A stretch of DNA of 50,058 nucleotides from Planctomycetota bacterium. Lineage in GTDB: Bacteria > Planctomycetota > Planctomycetia > Gemmatales > Gemmataceae. The position numbers and the translations under genes were made by a program. Each line of letters opens with the position of its first letter. Position 1 is the first letter of the stretch. Below are positions 15,812-28,036 of the stretch, piece by piece. The stretch spans positions 1 to 50,058 of the forward strand of contig JACPZP010000153.1 of assembly GCA_016195405.1 (NCBI GenBank), in the 5' to 3' direction. Below the pieces are notes generated by a model. The model saw only the letters and a program-made list of their open reading frames with translations. It did no database searches and was not told the DNA's origin.

Positions 15812-16963
15812 ATGACCAGTTCCCGGCTGCTTAGCATCGCCTTGCTCCTTGCTATAGATTTCGCATCCGCACCGGTCGCCCGAAGCCAAGACAAAACGCC
15901 GGATGAAAAGAAGCCGGAGATCCAAGCCAAGGATGTGGCTGCCGCCCGCGAGAAAGGGCTTGACTGGCTCACGAAGAACCAGGGTGCCGACGGCTCTTGG
16001 GGCAAGAGTTACACGATTGGCATCACCAGCATGGGTTGCCTGGCCTTTCTCTCCGCGGCCGACGAGCCCTTTACCGGCGAGCGGGGCAAGGCTCTGGTCA
16101 AGGGCTTGCAATTCCTCCTGGCGAACCAGAAAGATGCCATGTTCCTTGCCCAAGGACAGAGTGTTCGAACGTGGATCCACGGCCAAGGCTTTGCCACGCT
16201 GGCCCTGGCGGAGGCTCATGGCCGCGGGCTTCATTGCAAGGTCAAACCCGACATCGACTCCAAGAAAATCCGCGCCGTGGTCGCCGAGTCGGTCAAGCAG
16301 ATCGCCAAGAACCAATCCAACTCCGGCGGCTGGTGGTACACGCCCGGCGACCTGAACCGTGACGAAGGCGCTACCACGGTTTGTGCCGTCCAGGCTCTGG
16401 TTTCGGCCGAGAATTACGGCATCGAAATTGACCCAAAAGTGATCGACAAAGGTTTTGAGTATTTAAGGAAGAGCCAAGCCAAGGACGGCGGCTTCAATTA
16501 CATTCTGGGGGACGGCCAGAGCATGAAAGGTGGGACGGCGGCCGACGTGGCCACGCTCGCCCTGATGAAGAAATACGATTTTGCCGTCATGATCAACGGT
16601 TACAAGTTTCTTCTCAAGTTCACCCCTGCCGGAATGAGCGCCGAGCACCAGCCATGGTACTTTCCCCACTACGGACACTACTACGGCACCATGGGCATGC
16701 ACCTTTTGGGGCAGGAGTACAAGGACGACAAGGGATTTCGCGACAACACCGCCCGTTACATCGCCGAGACGCAGAAGGAACTGCTCGCTTGGCAGCAAGA
16801 GGACGGCGGCTGGCCTAACAAGGGCTGGATCAAAGACCAGGAAAAGGCCGAGAGCAATGCTTATGCCACCACCTTCGCCACCATGACGTTGTTTGTCCCC
16901 GAAGCGCGGCTCAGCATCTACAATCGCGCTGCGCCCAAACTGCCCATAAAGCCGAAGGAATGA
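15812..16963 (+). CDS. Secreted squalene-cyclase/prenyltransferase-fold repeat protein
   Basis: The 383-residue product has a signal peptide ('LLSIALLLAIDFASAPVARS') and several alpha-alpha toroid repeats of the prenyltransferase/squalene oxidase type: 'GLDWLTKNQGADGSWG', 'SVKQIAKNQSNSGGWWYTPG', 'GFEYLRKSQAKDGGFNY', 'ELLAWQQEDGGWPN'. It lacks the DXDD acid motif of hopene cyclases and the zinc site of protein prenyltransferases, so it is probably a non-enzymatic relative, a group common in planctomycetes. ATG 15812 is chosen for the AGGAG at 15798-15802 and the signal peptide. Confidence 0.8.
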   Translation: MTSSRLLSIALLLAIDFASAPVARSQDKTPDEKKPEIQAKDVAAAREKGLDWLTKNQGADGSWGKSYTIGITSMGCLAFLSAADEPFTGERGKALVKGLQFLLANQKDAMFLAQGQSVRTWIHGQGFATLALAEAHGRGLHCKVKPDIDSKKIRAVVAESVKQIAKNQSNSGGWWYTPGDLNRDEGATTVCAVQALVSAENYGIEIDPKVIDKGFEYLRKSQAKDGGFNYILGDGQSMKGGTAADVATLALMKKYDFAVMINGYKFLLKFTPAGMSAEHQPWYFPHYGHYYGTMGMHLLGQEYKDDKGFRDNTARYIAETQKELLAWQQEDGGWPNKGWIKDQEKAESNAYATTFATMTLFVPEARLSIYNRAAPKLPIKPKE

Positions 16964-17021
16964 ATCCAGCCTACGGTGTGCCCCTCGCAGGCTGCCTTCA
17001 ACGTCTCACTCCAGAACTGTG

Positions 17022-18761
17022 TCAAAACGGCAGCGCCAGCGACGCTCTCGTCTCAATGCGGATCTTCTTGCCGGTGTCGGTAGTGACGGTGACGTTGGGG
17101 AACAGATGCCTTACGGCAAACTCCGCGTGGGGAACGGCGCTCGCGTCAAAAGGCCGAAAGCCGGGGACGAGCTGCGGCAGGACGCTGTTTGCGATGCTCA
17201 TGGCCGAGGGCGCCAGCGACAATAGCAGCTTCACGCTCGGACGCGGGTCGGAAATTGCGATACTGGTGAAGTCCATGGGAAAGCCCGCCAGCGCCTTGGT
17301 CACTTCGTCGCTCGCTTTCCAAGCCGGCAGCTCGCCATTGGAACGCAGGATGAAGCCTTGAATCGGCTGCGGCAGATTGGAGAGAAGCAGCCAACCCTTG
17401 TGCGCCGCCAAAGTGAGCACCGGCATGTCGCCGAAATCGGCCTTCAGCTTCAGTTCCATGATCTCGCCGCCGTGATATTTAGTCTTCTGAAGGTCGAAGT
17501 TGGCCCCCGGAAAGTTCTTAATTGCGTTGATGATCGATTCGACGGCGCCAACGATTTTCTTTTCATCCTTCACCTTGAACGCGTAGATGCCGCCCATCGT
17601 GAGGAAGCCCTCCGACGACGAGCTGTAGGAAACATACATGTCGCCGAAGTTGCCGAAGAAGTCGTCGGTCAGGTTGATGCCGAAGCCCTGCTCGAACTCT
17701 TTGATGCGCTCCTTCAAGTTGCCGCCCTGCCCAGGCGCGAGCATGTTGATAACCGCTTCGGCCACCTGGATGCCGGCGTCGTAGAGGCTGCCGAGATTGA
17801 AGTTGCTGGCGCTGAAGCTGGTGACGTCGGCCGGCAGAGGCGGCAGATCGGTCAGCTTGATCGTCTTTTTGCTCATGAGGGCAAGCAGCCCCTTGCGCTC
17901 GCCGGGAATGTCGATCTCGAGGATCGAGCGTTCGGCGGGGCCGTCGAAGCCGGAATGAAACGTGACCGAACCCAAGCTCTTGAGCCCCAAATCTTCAAGC
18001 AATTGTCCCGCGCCGGGCGCGACGGTGGCGCCAACCTTGAGCAGGCCGGGAATATCGACGTAACCTCGCGCCCAGGTTGGAAACTCCTTGAAAGCCTTCA
18101 ATTTCTCGAAGCGCGTGCTTCCGGCCAGATGGTCCTTGCGCTCGTCCATCGCGCGGGCCATCGCCTCCGGATCTTCGGTGCCGAACACGACCACCACGTC
18201 CTTGCCCGCTTCGTCCCACCAGCCGACCCTGACCGGGCCGTTGCCCAGGTGGCTGATGTTGCGATTGCCGACTTTCGCCTGCTGCACGGGAGCGCCGGCC
18301 ATGGCGGTGATTTTGTTGACGAAGGGGAGCAGCGTCCCCTTCTCGCCTGCCGAGCCGGTGAAGATCAAGTATGCCTCGGCATTGGGCGGATTGATCGACT
18401 TGACCTCTACGGCGAAGACGACGCCGTTGCGTGCGATGCCGTGCAGCACTCCCGGGATTTCCTTGAGATAGGTGATCGCCTTGGCCGCATTGGGGTCCTT
18501 GTCGGCGACAGTCTTTTCCAGGGCCTCCACGCCGTAGTTCCAGATGGACGAAAGGAAGGCGCCTGTGCCCTCCTTGAGCATCTTGCCGAGAGCGGATTTT
18601 TCGAAGTCGGCTCGATGGGCGTCGACGCCGTCCCAGCGCAGATAAATTTGGCTGTCCGCGGGAAGGAGCCGTTCCGAAACGGTTTGTGCCTGGGCGTTCT
18701 GCGTCCAAACCGTCGCCGGCGCGAGAAGAATCAGAGATGCCAAAACAATTCGTCGCCACAT
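17022..18761 (-). CDS. Secreted DUF3352-like protein
   Basis: The 579-residue protein starts with a signal peptide ('VLASLILLAPATVWTQNAQA') followed by 'LLPADSQIYLRWDGVDAH', the opening typical of DUF3352-like exported proteins of planctomycetes, whose biochemical role is not known. It is rich in alternating strands and helices without catalytic motifs I can name. ATG 18761 has AGGAG 6 bases upstream; the 26 residues of open frame before it are not signal-like. The long antisense open frame across it is a codon-bias shadow. Confidence 0.65.
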   Translation of the reverse strand: MWRRIVLASLILLAPATVWTQNAQAQTVSERLLPADSQIYLRWDGVDAHRADFEKSALGKMLKEGTGAFLSSIWNYGVEALEKTVADKDPNAAKAITYLKEIPGVLHGIARNGVVFAVEVKSINPPNAEAYLIFTGSAGEKGTLLPFVNKITAMAGAPVQQAKVGNRNISHLGNGPVRVGWWDEAGKDVVVVFGTEDPEAMARAMDERKDHLAGSTRFEKLKAFKEFPTWARGYVDIPGLLKVGATVAPGAGQLLEDLGLKSLGSVTFHSGFDGPAERSILEIDIPGERKGLLALMSKKTIKLTDLPPLPADVTSFSASNFNLGSLYDAGIQVAEAVINMLAPGQGGNLKERIKEFEQGFGINLTDDFFGNFGDMYVSYSSSSEGFLTMGGIYAFKVKDEKKIVGAVESIINAIKNFPGANFDLQKTKYHGGEIMELKLKADFGDMPVLTLAAHKGWLLLSNLPQPIQGFILRSNGELPAWKASDEVTKALAGFPMDFTSIAISDPRPSVKLLLSLAPSAMSIANSVLPQLVPGFRPFDASAVPHAEFAVRHLFPNVTVTTDTGKKIRIETRASLALPF

Positions 18762-18853
18762 GACAGGCTCCTTCACGCATGAAGAATAGTGCGAAGTTGC
18801 GGTGAAGGGAAGTATCCGACGCGGCCTGCCGTTTGGCAAGAGGCAAGATCGCC

Positions 18854-19360
18854 TCAGGCGGCCTGGGACATGCCGCGCCCCGCAATGCCGAGCTTGCGTG
18901 CTTCGGCAATCGCCTCACGGACGCGCACGAACGGCTCAGTCAGTTCGAATGCACCGAGGCGATCGAGAATTGCCCGCGCTGATGGTTGGTCTTGGGGATA
19001 CTGGGCGTGACATACAAGCTTATCCGGGACACCGTCGGCCGGTACGAGGGCTATGGGAAGCTCAAAGCGCCGCCGCAGTTCCAAAGCCGCGGGATGGTCG
19101 GTGAAGATGGCTATGACCGGTGTGCTCGCCTTTTCGACAAGTGTCTTGCCGATCAATTCGCCGCACAGATACGGTTCCAGGCTGTCGCCGTAAAGAATTT
19201 GCTGCACGCGATTGGGTTGCACCGTGCTCGACAGGCGAAACTCCAGCGGCCGGCCCCAGGCGTTGGTGACGAGATAGCCGCCGACGTAGCCGGTCGGCTC
19301 GTGGAGCACAGTCAGAAAGCCAAGGTTTCCGGCGGGCACTGAACTGGTGGCGAGCGTCAT
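18854..19360 (-). CDS. Conserved-looking protein of unknown function
   Basis: This product of about 168 residues has no signal peptide or membrane segment. It contains 'GFLTVLHEPTGYVGGYLVTNAWGRPLEFRL' in the N-terminal part and an alpha/beta middle ('TPVIAIFTDHPAALELRRRF'), with a C-terminal helix. I do not recognise the family. ATG 19360 is a reasonable start; a TTG at 19420 would add 20 residues. It lies just upstream of and divergent to secA, sharing the intervening 330 bases. Confidence 0.55.
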   Translation of the reverse strand: MTLATSSVPAGNLGFLTVLHEPTGYVGGYLVTNAWGRPLEFRLSSTVQPNRVQQILYGDSLEPYLCGELIGKTLVEKASTPVIAIFTDHPAALELRRRFELPIALVPADGVPDKLVCHAQYPQDQPSARAILDRLGAFELTEPFVRVREAIAEARKLGIAGRGMSQAA

Positions 19361-19692
19361 GTTGTTGCCCAGGTTATCCAAAGTCGTCCTCAACTCTAAA
19401 GGGGGATGCCGGGATAACAAGAAACTCGTCCGTGGGGAACGTTGACTTGACGAGGAACCCCCTTTCGCTTGTCCAGTTAGGGATGAGTGCCTTGTTGTCC
19501 ACCAAGGAGGTCATATTGACCCCTTGCGCGCGTCCACTTACACTGACTTTTTGAGATGGGTCGTTTTATATGATGGGGCAAGATGTTACGGTCAAGCAAG
19601 ATCCGGGAATCGGGCCGACCACTCCGTCGCGAAACTCACCAGGAGTGCAGCCGCCAGACAAGACCCGGCCAGGGACAGGGCGAGGTGCGCGC

Positions 19693-23682
<3,990 letters not shown>

Positions 23683-23729
23683 CGGCTTGCAGCTTAGCGC
23701 GGACTACCTCGCACCGGGAATGGATTCCC

Positions 23730-25139
23730 ATGCCCTATCTTCTAAACCTAATCTACCTATTCGTCCTTCTGCTCTTTTCCCCGTGGCTGATCTACAAGTC
23801 ACTCACCACCGGCAAGTACCGCCGCGGCTTGTGGACGAAGCTCACGGGTCGAATCCGTGCGCGGCATGCCGCGAGCGTGAAACGTAAACGGGTGGTTTGG
23901 TTTCATGGGGTCTCGGTAGGCGAGATCCATTTGCTTCGACAAGTCGTGGCGGCGTACAGGCGGCGGCATCCGGATGATCAGTGCGTAGTCTCCACCACCA
24001 CGGATACCGGCCAAGGCGAGGCGGTGAAAGCGTTTCCCGATCTTCCAATCATCTATTGGCCGCTCGATTTCACTTGGGCCGTCAAAACCGCGCTCGATCG
24101 CGTTCGGCCGGACCTGGTAGTGTTGGCGGAAGGCGAGATCTGGCCTAACTTCGTACGCCTCGCCAGCGCCCGCGGCATCAAGATCGCTGTCGTTAATGGC
24201 CGGATGAGCCCGCGCAGCGCCGCGCGCTACCGCAAACTTGCCTGGCTGCCGCGCGCTACGTTTGCCCGATTGGCGGGCTGTGCCGTTCAGACGGAGGAGC
24301 ACGCCGCCGGCTTTCGGCTGGCCGGGGCGAAGAATGTGATCGTCACAGGCAACGTCAAATACGACGGCGCCGCCACCGATCGCCGCAATCCGCGCACGCA
24401 ACACCTTCGAAATCTCTTCAGCATTGACCCCAACGAACTCGTCTGGGTGGCAGGAAGCACGCAAGACCCGGAAGAAGATATCGTTCTGAACATCTTTCGC
24501 CGCGTGGGGGAAAAGCACCCGAACCTGCGGCTCATCATCGTTCCGCGTCAAAAGGAACGCTTCCAACCCGTTGCAGACCTTCTCGCCGTATCTGGCGTTC
24601 CTTTCCTCCGTCGCAGTGAGCTTACTCACCCCGTCACCCCGACACCCCATCATCCGGTCATCCCGACATCCCCCCACCCCGTCATCCTCGTCGACACTTT
24701 CGGCGAGTTGAGCGCCGTCTGGGGCCTCGCCGACATTGCCTTTGTCGGCGGCAGCTTGGACGGCGGCCGCGGCGGGCAGAACATGATCGAGCCGGCCGCC
24801 TACGGCGCCGCCGTCGTGTTTGGCCCTTACACCTGGAATTTCAAGGATACGGTGACTCGGCTCTTGGACGGCCAGGCGGCGATTCAAGCTGCCAATGCGG
24901 CTGATTTGAAAGAGACCGTCGTTCGGCTGCTGGCTGACCGCGCCGGGCGCGAAAAGCTCGGGGAGCGTGCGCGGACTCTTGTGGCATCGCAACATGGCGC
25001 CACGGAGCGAACCCTCGACGTCCTTGATTCGCTCTTCCTCGATGCACTCATCTCCAATTCCCCAATTCCCGAGTCCAAAAAAAGCTTGTTGCGTGGGAAC
25101 CAAGCGGTGGGTTACAATCGGGTGGGGAAGCATATCTGA
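23730..25139 (+). CDS. waaA: 3-deoxy-D-manno-octulosonic acid (Kdo) transferase
   Basis: This inner-membrane GT-B glycosyltransferase adds Kdo to lipid A precursor. Family hallmarks are visible: an N-terminal membrane anchor, 'WFHGVSVGEI' with the catalytic glutamate, 'EGEIWPNF', 'VNGRMS', 'TGNVKYD' and 'FVGGSL...GGQNMIEPAAYG'. Two oddities stand out. An in-frame insertion of Pro/His/Thr-rich repeat sequence ('THPVTPTPHHPVIPTSPHPV') lies just before the 'DTFGEL' motif. The C-terminus also runs on through 'NSPIPESKKSLLRG' into the next gene's promoter. It lies 47 bases after secA. A waaA gene supports a lipid A-containing outer membrane. Confidence 0.92.
   Translation: MPYLLNLIYLFVLLLFSPWLIYKSLTTGKYRRGLWTKLTGRIRARHAASVKRKRVVWFHGVSVGEIHLLRQVVAAYRRRHPDDQCVVSTTTDTGQGEAVKAFPDLPIIYWPLDFTWAVKTALDRVRPDLVVLAEGEIWPNFVRLASARGIKIAVVNGRMSPRSAARYRKLAWLPRATFARLAGCAVQTEEHAAGFRLAGAKNVIVTGNVKYDGAATDRRNPRTQHLRNLFSIDPNELVWVAGSTQDPEEDIVLNIFRRVGEKHPNLRLIIVPRQKERFQPVADLLAVSGVPFLRRSELTHPVTPTPHHPVIPTSPHPVILVDTFGELSAVWGLADIAFVGGSLDGGRGGQNMIEPAAYGAAVVFGPYTWNFKDTVTRLLDGQAAIQAANAADLKETVVRLLADRAGREKLGERARTLVASQHGATERTLDVLDSLFLDALISNSPIPESKKSLLRGNQAVGYNRVGKHI
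25087..25118 (+). promoter_or_regulatory. Sigma70-type promoter, shared motif copy 1
   Basis: The sequence CTTGTTGCGTGGG is followed by GTTACAATCGGG (25111-25122), with TACAAT as the -10. A strikingly similar arrangement occurs before the gene at 42352 (CTTGCTGCGTGGG then GTTACAATCGGG). It overlaps the last codons of waaA and lies about 30 bases before the ATG at 25153. Confidence 0.55.
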
Positions 25140-25152
25140 AGCGAGGTCGCCA

Positions 25153-25509
25153 ATGCGTACCAATCTTCCGCTCGTTGTGTCGGCCAGCGTCATATCTCTG
25201 GCCATCGGCGTCGGCGCCGGCATGCTTGGAACAATGTGGTACGGCTATCGCATTTACCCGGACAATGATTGGGGCTGCCAGTCCATGCCTCCCACTCTCC
25301 AAGTAAGAGGCGCCATGCCCGCGCCCAGCAAGATCGCACCAGACCAAAAAAAAGCGAAGAAACCCCGCGCGATTTTGGCTTCCGTTGAAGAATGCAGCCC
25401 CGAAATCTCCGACAAATATGAAGTGTTCTTGCGCCAACCAGCCCCGCCGTGTCAGGTCCATGTTTCCAAGAATGCAAGCGCCTTTCGTGCCGTGTTGACC
25501 GCGTCGTGA
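25153..25509 (+). CDS. Small membrane-anchored protein, probably truncated
   Basis: The 118-residue frame starts with 'LPLVVSASVISLAIGVGAGMLGTMWYG', a single N-terminal membrane segment, after GCGAGG and a clear upstream promoter. After a lysine-rich stretch (about residues 62-72) the sequence loses family-like character, and its last 58 bases overlap the convergent gene 25452-26276. I suspect a small planctomycete membrane protein whose C-terminal part has been lost or frameshifted. Function unknown. Confidence 0.5.
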   Translation: MRTNLPLVVSASVISLAIGVGAGMLGTMWYGYRIYPDNDWGCQSMPPTLQVRGAMPAPSKIAPDQKKAKKPRAILASVEECSPEISDKYEVFLRQPAPPCQVHVSKNASAFRAVLTAS

Positions 25510-26276
25510 CTGTGCCGGCTCAATTCGACGTGCACGCCGCCTTGAAATTGGATTTCCTTGAGCGCAGCGAACACCGGCCCAAAGTCGATTTCGCCATCGC
25601 CGAACATGAGATGGTCGTGCACCCCCCGGCGCATGTCCTCGATGTGCACGTTCCAGATGATCTCACTCCACTTGCGGATGTTGTCCGCAATCGGCTCGCC
25701 CTGGCAGTGCAGGTGGCCGATGTCCAACGTCAGCCCGAAACGCGGCGAACGCATGCGCTCGTAGAGATTCGCGAAGCGATCCATCGTGTCGATGAACATC
25801 CCCGGTTCCGGCTCAAAGGCCAACCGCACCTCGCGCGTTTCGGCAAAATCGCACAATCGCAGGCAGCCGTGGACCAGCCGGTCCATGAGCACGCTTTCCG
25901 CGGCCTCGTCCGTCGCCGTTCCCGACCAAAAGCTGACCGCATCGGCCCGCAACTCCCGCGCAATGACAATCGCATGACAAATGAATAGGAGCCGGCGCTC
26001 GCGCTCCTCTTCCGTGGGACCGATCAAAGTCGGTTGATGCTTGCAGCGAGGATCGAGCAGGTAGCGCGCTCCCGTTTCGACGACGCAGCGCAGATTCAGT
26101 GTCTCAAGGAGGCGGCGAACCTTCTCAACCTGCGCCGGCAAATCGCCTTCGAAGGGATTCAAGGCATGATGGTCGAGCGTGATGGCGACGCTGCGATAGC
26201 CCAGCTCGGCGAGGATGGCAAGAGCGCCTTCGAGGCGATGATGGGCGAATCCGTTAGTGTTGTAGCCGAGGAGCAT
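25452..26276 (-). CDS. Xylose isomerase-like TIM-barrel protein (sugar phosphate isomerase/epimerase)
   Basis: The 274-residue protein follows the AP-endonuclease-2/xylose-isomerase TIM-barrel pattern. Candidate metal ligands lie in 'LAFEPEPGMFID', 'GLTLDIGHLHCQG', 'IWNVHIEDMRRG...HDHLMFGDGEIDF' and the final 'GGVHVELSRHSH'. These Glu/Asp/His residues are the usual metal-binding set. Such proteins act as sugar epimerases, isomerases or endonucleases; I cannot choose the substrate. It is divergent from the M81 peptidase gene with only 55 bases between starts, so the two may be co-regulated. Confidence 0.8.
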   Translation of the reverse strand: MLLGYNTNGFAHHRLEGALAILAELGYRSVAITLDHHALNPFEGDLPAQVEKVRRLLETLNLRCVVETGARYLLDPRCKHQPTLIGPTEEERERRLLFICHAIVIARELRADAVSFWSGTATDEAAESVLMDRLVHGCLRLCDFAETREVRLAFEPEPGMFIDTMDRFANLYERMRSPRFGLTLDIGHLHCQGEPIADNIRKWSEIIWNVHIEDMRRGVHDHLMFGDGEIDFGPVFAALKEIQFQGGVHVELSRHSHDAVNTARKALAFLETWT

Positions 26277-26331
26277 AAGACCATGTTAAGATGCGCGTTC
26301 CCATTGCGTCAATCACGAAGAGGCCCGCGTC

Positions 26332-27813
26332 ATGCGCATCGCCGTCGCCGGTTTCATGCACGAGTCCAACACCTTTAATCCTATGAAGGCCGACCGGGCC
26401 GCGTTCCTCGCCCAAAGCCTGACCTTCGGACCGGCGATGCTGGATGATTGGCGCGACGCCCATCACGAGATCGGCGGCTTTTTCGAAGGCTTGCGTGCCG
26501 CGTCTGCCGAGGCGATCCCCATCGTCATGGCATGGGCGACGCCGTCGGGACCCGTGACCGATGCCGTTTTCGAGGAAGTGCTTGCCGAATTCATCGACCG
26601 CATTCGCAAGGCGGAACCTGAAGGTCTGCTTCTCGCCTTGCACGGGGCGATGGTCACCGATTCGTATTCCGACGGCGACGGCGAAGTCCTGGCTCGATTG
26701 CGCGCCGCTCTCGGTCCTGACCTGCCGATTATCCTGACGCTCGATCTGCACGGCAATCTGTCGGAACGGCTCGTCGCGCTGTCCACGGCAGCCATCGCTT
26801 ATCGCACCTGCCCCCACGTCGATCAACGCGCGCGCGGCGCTCAAGCGTCGGAGCTTTTAGTGCGAACGATCCGGGGCGAAGTCCGCCCGAGACAAGCGAT
26901 TTCCAAGCCGCCGGTGATCGTCAACATCATGGTGCACGACACTTCCGCAGATCCCCTCAAGGCGCTCATGGAGGAAATGCGCCATACCGAGAAAAAGCCG
27001 GGAATTCTCGCCGCGAGCTTGTTGCCGGGATTTGCTTATGCTGACGTGCCGCAGATGGGGCCGTCGCTTGTCGTCGTCGCGGATGGGGACGCGGACTTGG
27101 CGCACGCGGAGGCCGATAGGCTCGGCAAGGTTCTTTGGGACCGGCGTGAGTTGCTGGTGCGGCCGCTACCCGGTCCCGTGGAAGCGGTGGCCAAGGCGCT
27201 CGAGGTTTCGCGCTTGCCCGTTGTGCTGGTCGATACCGGCGACAACGTCGGCGGCGGCTCAGCAGGAGACGGCTCGATTCTGTTGGCGGAATTGTTGCGG
27301 CAAGACGCCACGGATTTCGTGGTTTGCCTGTTTGCTCCTGATGAGGTGAAGGTCTGTGACGCGGCTGGCGTCGGACAGATTGTGCGACTGCGCGTCGGCG
27401 GCAAGTTGGACCGGCTGCACGGCGACCCGGTGGAAGTCACCGGCACCGTCCGGCTGCTTCACGACGGCGTCTACATGGAAGAGCAGCCTCGCCACGGCGG
27501 GCGGCGCGTCAATCACATGGGCCGCACTGCCTTGATCGAACTGCCTGGACGCAACCTGCTCGTGCTGACCTCGCAACGGCATCCGCCGTTCAGCCTGGGC
27601 CAGCTTACTTGTCTGGGAATTGAGCCGCAGAAGATGCGCATCCTGGTGGTGAAGGCAGCCATCGCTTATCGAGCGGCCTATCTACCGATCGCCGGCACAA
27701 TCATTGAAGTGGATACGCCGGGACTCACCGCCGTCAATCCGGCGCGGTTTGCGTATCGGCACATACGGGATTTGTATCCGCTCGTCAACAACCCACGATT
27801 CATGTCGTGCTAA
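26332..27813 (+). CDS. M81-family metallopeptidase (MlrC-like)
   Basis: The 493-residue protein matches the MlrC/DUF1485 family, named for microcystin breakdown but widespread among bacteria that never meet the toxin. Hallmarks: 'RIAVAGFMHESNTF' at the start, 'LLALHGAMVTD', 'LTLDLHGNLS', 'YRTCPHVDQRARG' and 'DTGDNVGGGSAGDG'. Histidines and acids in these motifs are the expected zinc site. No signal peptide is seen, so it is probably cytoplasmic. The ATG follows GAGG. The real substrate is unknown. Confidence 0.88.
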   Translation: MRIAVAGFMHESNTFNPMKADRAAFLAQSLTFGPAMLDDWRDAHHEIGGFFEGLRAASAEAIPIVMAWATPSGPVTDAVFEEVLAEFIDRIRKAEPEGLLLALHGAMVTDSYSDGDGEVLARLRAALGPDLPIILTLDLHGNLSERLVALSTAAIAYRTCPHVDQRARGAQASELLVRTIRGEVRPRQAISKPPVIVNIMVHDTSADPLKALMEEMRHTEKKPGILAASLLPGFAYADVPQMGPSLVVVADGDADLAHAEADRLGKVLWDRRELLVRPLPGPVEAVAKALEVSRLPVVLVDTGDNVGGGSAGDGSILLAELLRQDATDFVVCLFAPDEVKVCDAAGVGQIVRLRVGGKLDRLHGDPVEVTGTVRLLHDGVYMEEQPRHGGRRVNHMGRTALIELPGRNLLVLTSQRHPPFSLGQLTCLGIEPQKMRILVVKAAIAYRAAYLPIAGTIIEVDTPGLTAVNPARFAYRHIRDLYPLVNNPRFMSC

Positions 27814-27825
27814 GGCGCCAGCGGG

Positions 27826-28032
27826 TTATGGAACCGCTTCGATGTACTTGACCTCCGGCACGCGGCGGCGCAGCTCTTCCTCAATGCCCATCACGATCGT
27901 CATGATCGAACTGGGGCAGTTGCCGCACACGCCGCCCGCGCGAATTAGGCAATTCGTTGTGTCGCCACCCCCCCCACACCCCTGGCGACGCAATCCATTG
28001 ATAAGGCCTGCACTTAACTTACCAGGCGGCAA
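27826..28032 (-). pseudogene. NifU-like C-terminal domain, truncated
   Basis: The last 45 or so residues read 'GGVCGNCPSSIMTIVMGIEE' and continue to 'EVKYIEAVP', the CXXC half of the NifU C-terminal iron-sulfur scaffold domain. The upstream half of that small domain is missing and replaced by unrelated sequence containing a run of eight C residues and a short inverted repeat GTCGCCA/TGGCGAC (27961-27989). An intact protein would be about 75-80 residues. I read this as a gene broken near 27950-27960, although a start further in cannot be excluded. Confidence 0.65.
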
Positions 28033-28036
28033 AGAC

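Noticed and set aside
15493..16005. N-terminal extension of the ankyrin gene to 16005
   Set aside because: It overlaps the start of the divergent cyclase-fold gene and lacks a ribosome binding site, while 15492 has AGGAG and a signal peptide.
17358..18782. 474-residue open frame antisense to the DUF3352-like gene
   Set aside because: It mirrors GC-rich codon use of the real gene, has no family features, and the sense gene has a signal peptide and a good ribosome binding site.
23799..25223. 474-residue antisense frame across waaA
   Set aside because: waaA carries clear enzyme motifs on the plus strand; the antisense product has none.
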